A stretch of 30,828 nucleotides of DNA from JAJPJQ01 sp036522615 (GCA_036522615.1 DATDFN010000039.1:1-30828), one strand, 5' to 3'; shown: positions 1 to 7,736, numbered from the stretch's first letter. Notes: a model not told the origin generated them from the sequence alone. Numbers and translations: made by a program.

Positions 1-270
1 GATCGACGCGCCGGTGGCGGAGCCGGCGTGGAACTGGGTCTCGCCCGAGGCGAGCGCCGACATGCCGACCGGGCCGCTGCGGACGTGGACCACCTGCGCG
101 TCGAGACCGTACTTGGAAAATAATCCAGCGTCTTTGGCGACGAAGAGGACACCGGTGCGCTCGTTGAGGCCTCCGAAAGTGATGATGATTTTCGGCGCGG
201 CGGCGCCTTCGGCGGAGGCGACGAAGCGGAGAAATAAAATCCAGGAAACGATCGCGAGCCGCGTTCTCAT
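1..270 (-). CDS. ABC transporter substrate-binding protein, N-terminal part (cut by window edge)
   Basis: I translated this by reading the minus strand from the ATG at 270; the frame stays open to base 1, giving 90 residues. It begins with a hydrophobic signal-peptide-like stretch ending near AEGAAAPK. The line after it, with NERTGVLFVAKDAGLF and then KYGLDAQVV, is the typical opening of NMT1/THI5-like periplasmic binding proteins, where the mature protein starts with a beta strand and a 'xxAKdaGLFkkyGLd' motif. An AGGGG Shine-Dalgarno lies about 8 bases upstream. The start is 11 bases beyond the stop of the gene at 282-1265, so it is probably the last visible member of the thyX-like/SBP operon. 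It is clearly more divergent from its two neighbours than they are from each other. The ligand is unknown. Confidence 0.8.
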   Translation of the reverse strand, partial: MRTRLAIVSWILFLRFVASAEGAAAPKIIITFGGLNERTGVLFVAKDAGLFSKYGLDAQVVHVRSGPVGMSALASGETQFHAGSATGASI

Positions 271-281
271 TGATTGCGCCC

Positions 282-1265
282 CTATTTGTACACCGCGTCG
301 AGGTAGCCGCTGTCGTCGAGCTCTTTCACGAACGAGAGATCGACGAACTGCTCCGGCCGCGCGCTTTTCGCGGCGGGGCTGCGCTCGGCGAGCTCGTCGA
401 GCGCGAGCTGCACGCCGCCCATCGCGGGATAGGGCTTCTTCAAAAGTATTCTCGTATAGTGCTCGTAGCCGGCTTCGATCTTCTCCAAGTCGCTGCTCCG
501 GGTGTATTTGGCGATCACGTCCATGGTGAATTTCCTGTTCTTGAGATAAACGCTCAAGCCGCGCGCGAGGCTCTTGATATATCTAAGCGCGACGTCGCGC
601 GACTCGCGTGCGTAGCGCCGGGTCGTGACGACATCGCTGGTCAGCCCCTCGATGCCGAGCGCGCTCACGTCGAGCAGAACCGAGAAGCCCATTCGCTTCG
701 CCACCGTCATCTCCTCATAGGAGATCGCGGTGCCGTCGATCGCGCCGTTGGCGAGCGCCGCCATGCGCACCGGCGAATTGCCGACCTGCACGATCGTCAC
801 GTCGGCCGGCGTGAGCCCGAGTTTTTTGAGGATATACTTGAGCAGGAAATCCGATGCCGAGCCCAGGCGGCTCACCCCGAGCTTTTTGCCTCTGAGCTGC
901 GCGGCGCTGGTGATGTTTTTAGAGACCACGAGGTATGCCTGCGACGGGTCTTTCTTCGCGCTCGCGAGCATCACCAGGTCCGAGCCGGAGAGCGCCGAGC
1001 TGATCGCCGCGCCGCCGGCCATGACGGCGATCGGCACGTCGCCGGCGAGCATCGCCTGCGTCACCGTCGTCGAGCTGCCGATGAACAGGAGCTGGAGATC
1101 GATGCCGTTTTCCTTGAACGAGCCCGAATCCTTGGCGACCCAGACGAGCGAATGACCGATGCCGATGGTCGAGTAAGCGGAGCGCAGCCGGACCGGCTGA
1201 GTCTGCGCCGATGCCGGCACGGCGGCGAGAACGATAAGAGCGATGGCGGCAAGCGTCGCGCGCAT
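282..1265 (-). CDS. ABC transporter substrate-binding protein, NMT1/THI5-like (paralogue A)
   Basis: A 327-residue periplasmic solute-binding protein. It has a Sec signal peptide of about 20 residues ending PASAQ with no lipobox cysteine, followed by the family pattern SLVWVAKDSGSFKENGIDL, the 'GKKLGVSRLGS' segment near residue 126, and 'YARESRD' near 220. Length and motif order fit the NMT1/THI5-like (SsuA/TauA) family, which delivers small organic molecules to an ABC permease. The next gene upstream (1274-2254) is a tandem paralogue about 70% identical by eye, with identical stretches such as AQFVD-like and KYTRS segments conserved between the copies. A TAGGAG Shine-Dalgarno precedes ATG 1265, 8 bases past the previous stop. 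No permease or ATPase gene is visible, so the protein may serve a transporter encoded elsewhere. The ligand cannot be inferred. Confidence 0.9.
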   Translation of the reverse strand: MRATLAAIALIVLAAVPASAQTQPVRLRSAYSTIGIGHSLVWVAKDSGSFKENGIDLQLLFIGSSTTVTQAMLAGDVPIAVMAGGAAISSALSGSDLVMLASAKKDPSQAYLVVSKNITSAAQLRGKKLGVSRLGSASDFLLKYILKKLGLTPADVTIVQVGNSPVRMAALANGAIDGTAISYEEMTVAKRMGFSVLLDVSALGIEGLTSDVVTTRRYARESRDVALRYIKSLARGLSVYLKNRKFTMDVIAKYTRSSDLEKIEAGYEHYTRILLKKPYPAMGGVQLALDELAERSPAAKSARPEQFVDLSFVKELDDSGYLDAVYK

Positions 1266-1273
1266 GGCTGCTC

Positions 1274-2254
1274 CTATTTATAGAGCGCGTCGATGTAGCC
1301 GCTGTCGTCGAGCTCTTTCACGAACGAGCTGTCGACGAATTGTTCCGGACGCGCGGCCTTCGCCGCCGGGTTGCGCTCGCCGATCTCTTCGAGCGCGAGC
1401 GCGACGCCGCCCATCGCGGGATAAGGCTTGCGCAGGAATATTTTTGCGTTGTACTCGTATCCCGCGTCGATCTTCTCCATATCGTTGCTGCGCGTATATT
1501 TCGCGATCACGTCCATGCTAAACTTCTTATTCTTGACGAAGAAACTCACGCCCTTCGCCATGCTCCTAACGAACCGCATCGCGATGTCGCGCGACTCGCG
1601 CGCGTAGCGCCGCGTCGTGATGATGTCGCTGTTGAGCCCTTCGATGCCGTACGTGCTGAGATCGAGGAGGATCGGAAAGCCGGTTTTTTTCGCTACCAGC
1701 ATCTCCTCGAAAGAGAGCGCGGTGCCGTCGATCGCGCCGTTGGCGAGCGCCGACATGCGCACCGGCGAGGAGCCGACCTGCACGATCGTCACGTCGCGCG
1801 TGGGGTCGAGTCCGAGCTTTTTGAGCAGATATTTGAGCAGGAAGTCCGACGACGAGCCGAGGCGGCTCACGCCGAGTTTTTTGCCCTTGAGCTGCGCGGC
1901 TGTCTTAATGTCTTTCGCGACGGCGAGAAATACCTGCGCCGGGTCTTTCTTCGTGCTGCCGAGCAGCACGAGATCGGAGCCGGAAAGCGTCGCGTTAATC
2001 GCCGTCGCGCCGGACATAATGACGATCGGCACGTCGGCGGCGACCACCGCCTGCGTGACGGTCGTCGAGCCGCCGATGAAGAGCAGCTGGAGGTCGATGC
2101 CGTTTTCCTTGAAGATGCCTGCCTCCTTCGCGACCCAGACGAGCGACTGCCCGATCGCGATCGTCGAATAGGCGGAGCGGAGCCGCACGGGCTGGCTCTG
2201 CGCCCATGCGGGCGCGGCGAGAAAAACGGCGAGCAGCACGGCGGCGATTTTCAT
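1274..2254 (-). CDS. ABC transporter substrate-binding protein, NMT1/THI5-like (paralogue B)
   Basis: A 326-residue periplasmic binding protein with a signal peptide ending AWAQ, then QPVRLRSAYSTI shared exactly with paralogue A. The core segments (FKENGIDLQLLFIG, GKKLGVSRLGS, NGAIDGTA, TTRRYARESRD, KPYPAMGGV) match A nearly residue for residue, while the signal peptides and several loops differ. B has one extra residue (DPTRDV against TPADV). ATG 2254 lies 4 bases after the thyX-like stop at 2259, and its Shine-Dalgarno (GGAG) sits within the last codons of that gene, so translation is probably coupled. It is the second gene of the apparent thyX-SBP-SBP-SBP operon. The family is known to bind pyrimidines, sulfonates and aromatic acids; which one applies here is unknown. 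Confidence 0.9.
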   Translation of the reverse strand: MKIAAVLLAVFLAAPAWAQSQPVRLRSAYSTIAIGQSLVWVAKEAGIFKENGIDLQLLFIGGSTTVTQAVVAADVPIVIMSGATAINATLSGSDLVLLGSTKKDPAQVFLAVAKDIKTAAQLKGKKLGVSRLGSSSDFLLKYLLKKLGLDPTRDVTIVQVGSSPVRMSALANGAIDGTALSFEEMLVAKKTGFPILLDLSTYGIEGLNSDIITTRRYARESRDIAMRFVRSMAKGVSFFVKNKKFSMDVIAKYTRSNDMEKIDAGYEYNAKIFLRKPYPAMGGVALALEEIGERNPAAKAARPEQFVDSSFVKELDDSGYIDALYK

Positions 2255-2258
2255 CGGA

Positions 2259-3920
2259 TCACTCCAAGGCCGACTTCTTATACTCCGTTCGCATCTCGGA
2301 CTGAAGCCGCCCGAGGCGGTACTCCTTCCAGTCGATGAACTTCGCCGCGCGCGCGAGCGCCGGATGGATCGCGCCGATCTTGCGCCACATCTCCTGGACG
2401 ATGAAGCGGTAGTCGGGATGGCCCTGTGGCATCGTCCGCAGCTCGCCGATGTGCACCGCCTCGCGCAGATTCATCGTCATGGTCCAGCGGATCTTGTACG
2501 CGAACGGCACTGTATACTGGCTTTCGAGGGGCATATCCGTCCGAATGCGCTCCGCCAGCTCCGCGGCTCGCTCCATACCATGGTCGAATTCGCTTTTGAA
2601 GCCGGCCTCGACGATCTCCGCCGGCGTGTCGTAGCCGTGCGCGGTGGTGAAGTCCTGCCGCTCCTGGGTGAGAATGCGATGGCGGTGAAGGTCGCGGTAG
2701 AGGCCGAGGTTGCCGACGATATCGAACGTGTAGTAGATGCGCTCGAGTGCGCGCCCGGGCTTGTCGCGCCGGTGGCGGCGGCGACCGAAATATTCCGCGA
2801 AGACCCGCTCGCGCTCGTCACCTGATAATTTCGCCGCGAGCTCCTCCAGCTCCGCGAGCGGCCGGCGCGCGTGCGGATAGAGAATCGCCGCGAGCGTCTT
2901 CTCCTCGCCGCGCTCGTCGTAGGAGACGAGAGTCACCGGCTCGCGCGCCGCCGACGTTTTGATTCCGGCGATTCGCTCCGTCGCCGCGCGGGTCGCGCTG
3001 TAGGTCTCAGACAAGTACTCGCTCGCTTTCGCCCGCTTGACGAAAGAAGGAATCAACTGGTTCAGCTCGCGGTGCATCGACTTCGCGAGCTCCTGCAGCT
3101 CGACAAGCTCGCTGCTGTAAAGTTTCGTAAGGAGATATTCGAAGGCCTGCCCGACGCCGAAAAAGCCGACGTTGGTGAGCGTCGCGGCCGGCAGATAGCC
3201 GCGGAGAATGTCGCACGCCTGTGTGCGGATCGTCGAGCGGTACGCGCCCTCCGCCCATTTCTTCAGCTTCTCGTCTTTCTGCGCATCGCGGTAGGCGACC
3301 GGAGCGCCGGTCTCGGGATGACGCAGCTCGATCCCTTCGATGGGCAGCGAGCGCTTGACGAATTCGATCATCGGATCGATCTGGCGCGAGTAGGTGTCGA
3401 AGAGCAGACTCATCACGGCGAGATACTCGTCGCGATGGCGCGAGCCCATGATCTTCGGCTCGCGATAGAAAAGATAGTTGCCCGCCGTGTCCTTCTGGTC
3501 GAAGCGCACGTAGCGCGTCGATTTCTCCAGCGGCGCGATGCCGATGCGCGCGTCTTCGAGGATATTCGCGGCCACGTTGGAGATGTTCTCGCAGGCGAGG
3601 TGCGCGCCGCCCAATTGCGCGACCGAATCGTCGCCGTAGCCCACGAGCACGCGATCGTAAAAGGTGCGCGCCTTGGCGAGCGCGGCGCTGCTGTCGCCGG
3701 ACGGCAATGCGCCCCCGAGCAAATCTTTCAGCGCGAGCTCGGGATCGCCCAGGAATTCGTCATAAAACGTCCGGCGCAGGCTCTTGGTCGACCGGCTGTA
3801 GCGCGAGAAGAGCGCGCCGGCGACCTCCTGCGGGAGCTTGAGGCCGAAGACATCGGCGTCGAGGTTGGTGAAGAACGGCGCGAGCGCGTTTTTCTCCTGC
3901 GGCGTGAAATTATCGGCCAT
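2259..3920 (-). CDS. Long two-domain ThyX-like (FAD-dependent thymidylate synthase family) protein
   Basis: A 553-residue protein, about twice the usual ThyX length (roughly 220-250). I chose ATG 3920 (MADNFTPQEK); the frame stays open further upstream, but that part lies antisense to the YceI and oxidoreductase genes and looks non-coding. The N-terminal half (to about residue 260) carries GYGDDSVAQLGG and, near 131-137, EKSTRYV, which matches the ExSxRY part of the ThyX signature. The place where RHR should stand reads ARI. The C-terminal half carries HRHRILTQERQ near residues 411-421, which keeps RHR but lacks ExSxRY. Canonical ThyX makes dTMP from dUMP with methylenetetrahydrofolate, FAD and NADPH. 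Whether this protein does so is open, because neither half has the full signature. It starts the operon with the downstream substrate-binding proteins. Confidence 0.8.
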   Translation of the reverse strand: MADNFTPQEKNALAPFFTNLDADVFGLKLPQEVAGALFSRYSRSTKSLRRTFYDEFLGDPELALKDLLGGALPSGDSSAALAKARTFYDRVLVGYGDDSVAQLGGAHLACENISNVAANILEDARIGIAPLEKSTRYVRFDQKDTAGNYLFYREPKIMGSRHRDEYLAVMSLLFDTYSRQIDPMIEFVKRSLPIEGIELRHPETGAPVAYRDAQKDEKLKKWAEGAYRSTIRTQACDILRGYLPAATLTNVGFFGVGQAFEYLLTKLYSSELVELQELAKSMHRELNQLIPSFVKRAKASEYLSETYSATRAATERIAGIKTSAAREPVTLVSYDERGEEKTLAAILYPHARRPLAELEELAAKLSGDERERVFAEYFGRRRHRRDKPGRALERIYYTFDIVGNLGLYRDLHRHRILTQERQDFTTAHGYDTPAEIVEAGFKSEFDHGMERAAELAERIRTDMPLESQYTVPFAYKIRWTMTMNLREAVHIGELRTMPQGHPDYRFIVQEMWRKIGAIHPALARAAKFIDWKEYRLGRLQSEMRTEYKKSALE

Positions 3921-3943
3921 CGCGCAATCCGTCTCGTAAAACT

Positions 3944-3972
3944 TTGACAATTCTATTCGCTTCTGCGGTAAT
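3944..3972 (+). promoter_or_regulatory. Putative sigma-70 promoter of the YceI gene
   Basis: A perfect TTGACA (3944-3949) is followed after 17 bases by GGTAAT (3967-3972), 4/6 to the -10 consensus. Transcription would begin near 3979, next to the AAGGGG Shine-Dalgarno at 3978-3983, giving a very short leader before ATG 3990. Confidence 0.4.
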
Positions 3973-3979
3973 GACACAA
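3950..3979 (-). promoter_or_regulatory. Putative sigma-70 promoter of the thyX-like operon
   Basis: Reading the minus strand, TTGTGT (3979-3974) is followed after 18 bases by TAGAAT (3955-3950), a 5/6 match to the -10 consensus. Transcription would start near 3943, about 23 bases before ATG 3920. It overlaps the opposing yceI promoter, whose -35 box begins at 3944. This is prediction from sequence only. Confidence 0.4.
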
Positions 3980-3989
3980 GGGGCAAGTC

Positions 3990-4631
3990 ATGGCGAATCT
4001 TCTGACGCGCGTAACCCTCGCCATCCTCGCGCTCTTTTTGACTGTCCAATTTCCATTCATACCGCTCGGAGCCGCGGAAACCCCGGCGCTGGGCCGTTAC
4101 CGCATCGATCCGGCCGAGAGCCGGATCGTCGTGCGCGCCTTCGCCGCAGGGCTTTTTTCCGCCTTCGCGCACGATCATACGATCGCACCGCGCGACTTCG
4201 ACGGCGCGGTCGTCGTCGACGAAGGCGGCGCCGCATCGGTCCGTTTTGCGGTGCGCGCCGCGTCGCTCAGCGTCATCGACAAGATCAGCGACAGCGACCG
4301 CCGCGACATCGAGGCGACGATGCGCGGCCAGGTGCTGGAGACGGAAAATTTTCCTGAGATCGTTTTCGAGAGCACGCGCGTCGAGGCGCACGCAAATCCC
4401 GCCGGCAGCTATCAGCTCAGGATCGCAGGCCGGTTGACCCTTCACGGCGTCACGCGCGAATTGTCTTTTGCCGCCGATGTAAGCGTCGACGCCGGCCGAC
4501 TCCGCGCCCGCGGCCGTGTCCCGCTGCTGCAAACCGATTACAAGATCACGCCGGTCTCGATCTTCGGGGGCACCGTACGGGTGAAGGACGAGGTCGAAAT
4601 CACATTTGACGTCGCCGCCGTCAAAGAATAG
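3990..4631 (+). CDS. YceI family periplasmic lipid-binding-like protein
   Basis: A 213-residue secreted protein. Residues 1-30 form a signal peptide (MANLLTR, then a hydrophobic core ending PLGAAE). The mature part starts GRYRIDPAESRIVV, has the AFAHDHTI segment near residue 60, DRRDIEATMRGQVLETENFPEI near 105-126, GRLTLHGVTRELSF near 144 and ends in a beta-strand-rich VEITFDV. This order is typical of the YceI lipocalin-like beta barrel, whose characterised members bind polyisoprenoid or fatty amide ligands in the periplasm. Start: ATG 3990 with AAGGGG six bases upstream. It is transcribed divergently from the thyX-like gene and its stop lies only 5 bases from that of the convergent oxidoreductase. 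A role in isoprenoid handling is inference. Confidence 0.9.
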   Translation: MANLLTRVTLAILALFLTVQFPFIPLGAAETPALGRYRIDPAESRIVVRAFAAGLFSAFAHDHTIAPRDFDGAVVVDEGGAASVRFAVRAASLSVIDKISDSDRRDIEATMRGQVLETENFPEIVFESTRVEAHANPAGSYQLRIAGRLTLHGVTRELSFAADVSVDAGRLRARGRVPLLQTDYKITPVSIFGGTVRVKDEVEITFDVAAVKE

Positions 4632-4636
4632 CGCGC

Positions 4637-5767
4637 CTAAGGCTCGGCGCGGCAGACTTCGTCGACCAGCCGGTTGATGGGAAAGTTGCTTTTCGTTCTG
4701 AGGCGCATGAGCGGCGCCATGAGATAGGGGCGCAAGATGAGCGCGCGGATCAGCCGGTTGACGCTCTGCCGGCGCGCAAGCGCCCGGCGGCAGGCCGCGT
4801 CGTAGCTCGCGAGTTGTCGCGCCGATACGTCGCCGCGCGCGAGCGCCGCGTCGACGGCCGACGCGGCCAATTCGCCGCTCTTCAGCGCGAAATAGACGCC
4901 CTCGCCGGTGACGGGCTCGGTCACCCGAGCGGCATCTCCCGCGAGCATGAAACCGTCGCCGTAGCGCCGGCGCGGCGCGAAGTCGAGCGGATAGATGGAG
5001 CGCACCTCGGCGATCGCGCACGGCGCGACCGCTTCTTTGAGATATGGATTTTTCGCGAAATATTGCCCGACAATGGCATCGACGGAGCTTTCTCGCGCGA
5101 TCGCTTTGTCGATCGCGAAGGATAGATTCGCCGCGCCGCCGCCGAGCGCCATGAGACCGGCGTAGCCGCCGGGAAAAATATGGATCTGGATCTCGCCGTC
5201 GGCGCCGCGGTAGCCGGTGAGATTGAGCTGAAAACCGACGAAGCGTCCCGCGCTGCCTTGCTGCGTTACGGCGCCGAGTCGCTTCGCGGTCCAGGAATTT
5301 CGGCCGTCGGCGCCGATCAGCAGGCGCGCGAAAAATGTCTGCTCACCCGAACGGTCTTCGCCCTGCAGCTTCCACCCGTCGCCCTCCTTCTCGACGGCGC
5401 TCAGCCTCGTGCCTGCGAAAAACTGCGCTCCTTCGCGGACTGCTTGCTGCGCCAGCAAGTCGTCGAAGACGCGCCGGCGGATGCCGATGCCATAGACTCG
5501 TGTGAACGGGATCAGCGCCTCGGCCGAGGCCGTCGAGACGCGGAACGCGCGTATTTTCCGGTGGTCCGACGCGAGCAGCGCGTCGCGGATGCCGAGGCGG
5601 CCGAAGAGGTTCCAGCCCGCCGGATTTAAAAAATCGCCGCAGAGTTTTTCGCGCGGGAAGACCGCCTTGTCGATCAGCGCGACGGAATAACCGCGGCGCG
5701 CGAGAAAGATAGCCGCGGACGAGCCAGCCGGACCGGAGCCGACAACGGCGACGTCAAAGCGTTTCAC
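4637..5767 (-). CDS. FAD-dependent oxidoreductase, geranylgeranyl reductase family
   Basis: A 376-residue flavoprotein. It has an N-terminal dinucleotide-binding motif VGSGPAGSSAA (about residues 10-20), the family motif REKLCGDFLNPAGW near 40, an IGADGRNS motif near 147, and the second FAD motif GDAARVTEPVTGEGV near 277. These are the landmarks of the geranylgeranyl reductase / p-hydroxybenzoate hydroxylase-like superfamily, which reduces isoprenoid double bonds or oxidises polyketide and aromatic substrates. Its ATG lies inside the end of the methyltransferase gene (14-base overlap, 5754-5767), so the two are translationally coupled. It is the last gene of the ketosynthase-methyltransferase-oxidoreductase trio, and I infer a tailoring role on the ketosynthase product. 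No membrane segment is evident. Confidence 0.85.
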   Translation of the reverse strand: MKRFDVAVVGSGPAGSSAAIFLARRGYSVALIDKAVFPREKLCGDFLNPAGWNLFGRLGIRDALLASDHRKIRAFRVSTASAEALIPFTRVYGIGIRRRVFDDLLAQQAVREGAQFFAGTRLSAVEKEGDGWKLQGEDRSGEQTFFARLLIGADGRNSWTAKRLGAVTQQGSAGRFVGFQLNLTGYRGADGEIQIHIFPGGYAGLMALGGGAANLSFAIDKAIARESSVDAIVGQYFAKNPYLKEAVAPCAIAEVRSIYPLDFAPRRRYGDGFMLAGDAARVTEPVTGEGVYFALKSGELAASAVDAALARGDVSARQLASYDAACRRALARRQSVNRLIRALILRPYLMAPLMRLRTKSNFPINRLVDEVCRAEP

Positions 5768-6461
5768 GACCGAGCCGCAGCCGCGCGAAGACGCGAAACG
5801 GAAACAACGTCAGAACCTCCGCCGGGCCGACACCGGCCCGGCGGAATAAGCTGCGCCATTCCTCCACGGTAAAGGCGCGCCGCACGGAGAGCGGGGCGTC
5901 GACGCGGGTCATTTGATTCGTAGTGAAAAGAACGGTGAGCAGCTTGATGCCGCAATACGCGAGCGGGTGGCGCACGAGGTCGCTTACCAGCAGCGCGCGG
6001 CGCGCGGTTTCGGCCCAGACGCGGAGGAGCGTCGTGATCTGGTCCTCCGAGAAATGGTGCAGCACCTGCGACGCGAGAACAAAGTCGAAAGAGCCGGGCT
6101 TGAACGGCGGTACAAAGCCGTCGGCGCGGATGATGGCGATCTCCGGATAATCCGCCGCGCGCCGGCGCGCCACGGCGGCGGTCACGGGATGCGGCTCCAG
6201 CGCCGCGATGCGCGCCGCGAGGCCGCGTTTTCGCGCCCATTCGACGATCGCAATCGGAATATCCGCGCTGCCGGTGCCGACGTCGAGCAGCGAGAATTCT
6301 TTCATGCCGTTCGGGTCGAGCGTCGCGGCCAGAAACTTGAAGATGCCGCGTTTCGCCCCGAGGACGCGGTTGAGCGTGCGCAGATTGCCGAGGTCGGCTT
6401 CGAGCAGACGGGGCGAAGCGCCCGGCGAATCCATCAACTCTTTTTCGTCGCTGTGCTGCAT
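5754..6461 (-). CDS. Class I SAM-dependent methyltransferase
   Basis: A 235-residue methyltransferase. Motif I is LLDVGTGSADIPIAI near residues 58-72, followed by ALEPHPVTAAVA (motif II acidic residue, near 90), the RADGFVPPF segment near 110, and FDFVLASQVLHHF near 124, which is motif IV of Rossmann methyltransferases. The N-terminal ELMDSP...LLEADLGNLRTLNRVLG region resembles methyltransferases encoded beside polyketide synthases and FAD oxidoreductases in other bacteria. ATG 6461 lies 3 bases after the ketosynthase stop; an internal ATG at 6434 is possible but would drop the ELMD region. The gene overlaps the oxidoreductase by 14 bases. O- or C-methylation of a polyketide or quinol-like product is inference. 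Confidence 0.85.
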   Translation of the reverse strand: MQHSDEKELMDSPGASPRLLEADLGNLRTLNRVLGAKRGIFKFLAATLDPNGMKEFSLLDVGTGSADIPIAIVEWARKRGLAARIAALEPHPVTAAVARRRAADYPEIAIIRADGFVPPFKPGSFDFVLASQVLHHFSEDQITTLLRVWAETARRALLVSDLVRHPLAYCGIKLLTVLFTTNQMTRVDAPLSVRRAFTVEEWRSLFRRAGVGPAEVLTLFPFRVFARLRLGRETL

Positions 6462-6464
6462 GGC

Positions 6465-7736
6465 TTAGTCGCGGCGCCGGACGACGAGCGCGGAATTTTT
6501 CGAGCCGAAGGCGATGCAGTTGCAGAGCGCGATCTCCGCGTCCGCGGCCACGCCGACGTTTGGGATATAGTTCAAATCGCACTCGGGATCGGGCTCGTCG
6601 TAGTTGATCGTGGGCGGCAGAAAACGGTCGCGGAGCGCGAAGATCGCCGCGGCGACGCCGGCGGCGCCCGACGCCCCCTGCGGATGGCCGATCATGGATT
6701 TGATCGAGCTCATCGGCATGTCATAGGCGCGCGCGCCGAAGCAGCGCTTGACCGCGAGCGTCTCGGTCTTGTCGTTCAAGACCGTGGAGGTGCCATGAAG
6801 CGCGATGTAGCCGACTTCGTCTTTGGCCACGCCGCCGTCTTCGAGCGCGAGCGCCATCGCGCGCGCCGGCTCCTCGCCGCTCGGATCGAGGCGCACCATG
6901 TGGTACGCGTCGCATGTCGAAGCGTATCCCAAAAGCTCAGCATAGATCCGCGCGCCGCGCGCCTGCGCGCGCTCCTCGTCTTCGAGAACGAGCATCCAGG
7001 AGCCTTCGCCGAGAACGAAGCCGTCGCGCCCGCGGTCGAAAGGCCGCGAGGCGCGCTCGGGGGCGTCGTTTCGCGCGGTCGATATGACGCGCATGATGGA
7101 AAATCCGTGCATGATCCCCGGCGTGATCGTCGAGTCGACGCCGCCGGTGACGAGCCGGTCGGCCTGGCCGAAGCGGATCAGGTTAAAGGCGTAGCCGATC
7201 GCGTCCGTCGAGCTGGTGCAGCCGGTCGACACGATGTGGCTCGGCCCGCGGAAATCGAAATGGAGGGAGATCTCGCTGGAAAGCGTGCCGATCGTCGAAC
7301 TGGAGACGTTGTAAGCGCTCGCCTTTCTGAGCTGATCGCTGAAATAAAGTCTATACTGTTCCTCGGTGAAATCCGGCGTGCCGCCGCCGCTGCCGAGGAT
7401 CACGCCCCAGGAGCGCTTCTCTTCGAGCGTCATCGGCGCCTCGAGACCCGCCGACTGCAGCGCTTCCTGCGCCGCGGCGACCGCGAGCGGCACGGCGCGG
7501 CCGGTGCGCTTCAAGTCCTTGGCCGAAAGGTAATGCTCGGCGTGGAAATTTTTGACTTCGCCCGCCACGCGGCAGGCGAGCGCAGAGGGATCGAAGGAGG
7601 AAATCCTATCGATACCGCTCACGCCTGCGCGCGTCGCGCGCCAAAACGCTTCACTGCCGACGCCGTTAGGGCTTACGGCGCCGATGCCGGTGACAACGAC
7701 TCTGCGGCGGGGGTTTTTCCCGTTGTTCCGGCTCAT
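6465..7736 (-). CDS. Beta-ketoacyl-ACP synthase, type II PKS KS-alpha-like
   Basis: A 423-residue condensing enzyme starting VVVTGIGAVSPNG after a short basic leader. The Cys-His-His triad is complete: STGCTSS (Cys near residue 174), HGTST (near 313) and GHPQG (near 348), so it is an active ketosynthase, not a chain-length factor. The GCTSS motif and the later CDAYHMVRLDP and LNDKTET segments are closer to KS-alpha subunits of type II polyketide synthases than to housekeeping FabF. I chose ATG 7736 because the longer frame begins with GTG 7772, which lies at or upstream of the predicted transcription start. It is the first gene of the trio with the methyltransferase and FAD oxidoreductase. 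No acyl carrier protein or chain-length factor is encoded nearby, so it must borrow an ACP from elsewhere. Confidence 0.88.
   Translation of the reverse strand: MSRNNGKNPRRRVVVTGIGAVSPNGVGSEAFWRATRAGVSGIDRISSFDPSALACRVAGEVKNFHAEHYLSAKDLKRTGRAVPLAVAAAQEALQSAGLEAPMTLEEKRSWGVILGSGGGTPDFTEEQYRLYFSDQLRKASAYNVSSSTIGTLSSEISLHFDFRGPSHIVSTGCTSSTDAIGYAFNLIRFGQADRLVTGGVDSTITPGIMHGFSIMRVISTARNDAPERASRPFDRGRDGFVLGEGSWMLVLEDEERAQARGARIYAELLGYASTCDAYHMVRLDPSGEEPARAMALALEDGGVAKDEVGYIALHGTSTVLNDKTETLAVKRCFGARAYDMPMSSIKSMIGHPQGASGAAGVAAAIFALRDRFLPPTINYDEPDPECDLNYIPNVGVAADAEIALCNCIAFGSKNSALVVRRRD

Noticed and set aside
3921..5021. Upstream in-frame extension of the thyX-like frame to 5021
   Set aside because: It lies antisense to or overlapping YceI and the oxidoreductase, is arginine-rich and domain-free; MADNF at 3920 is the natural start, with a promoter at 3950-3979.
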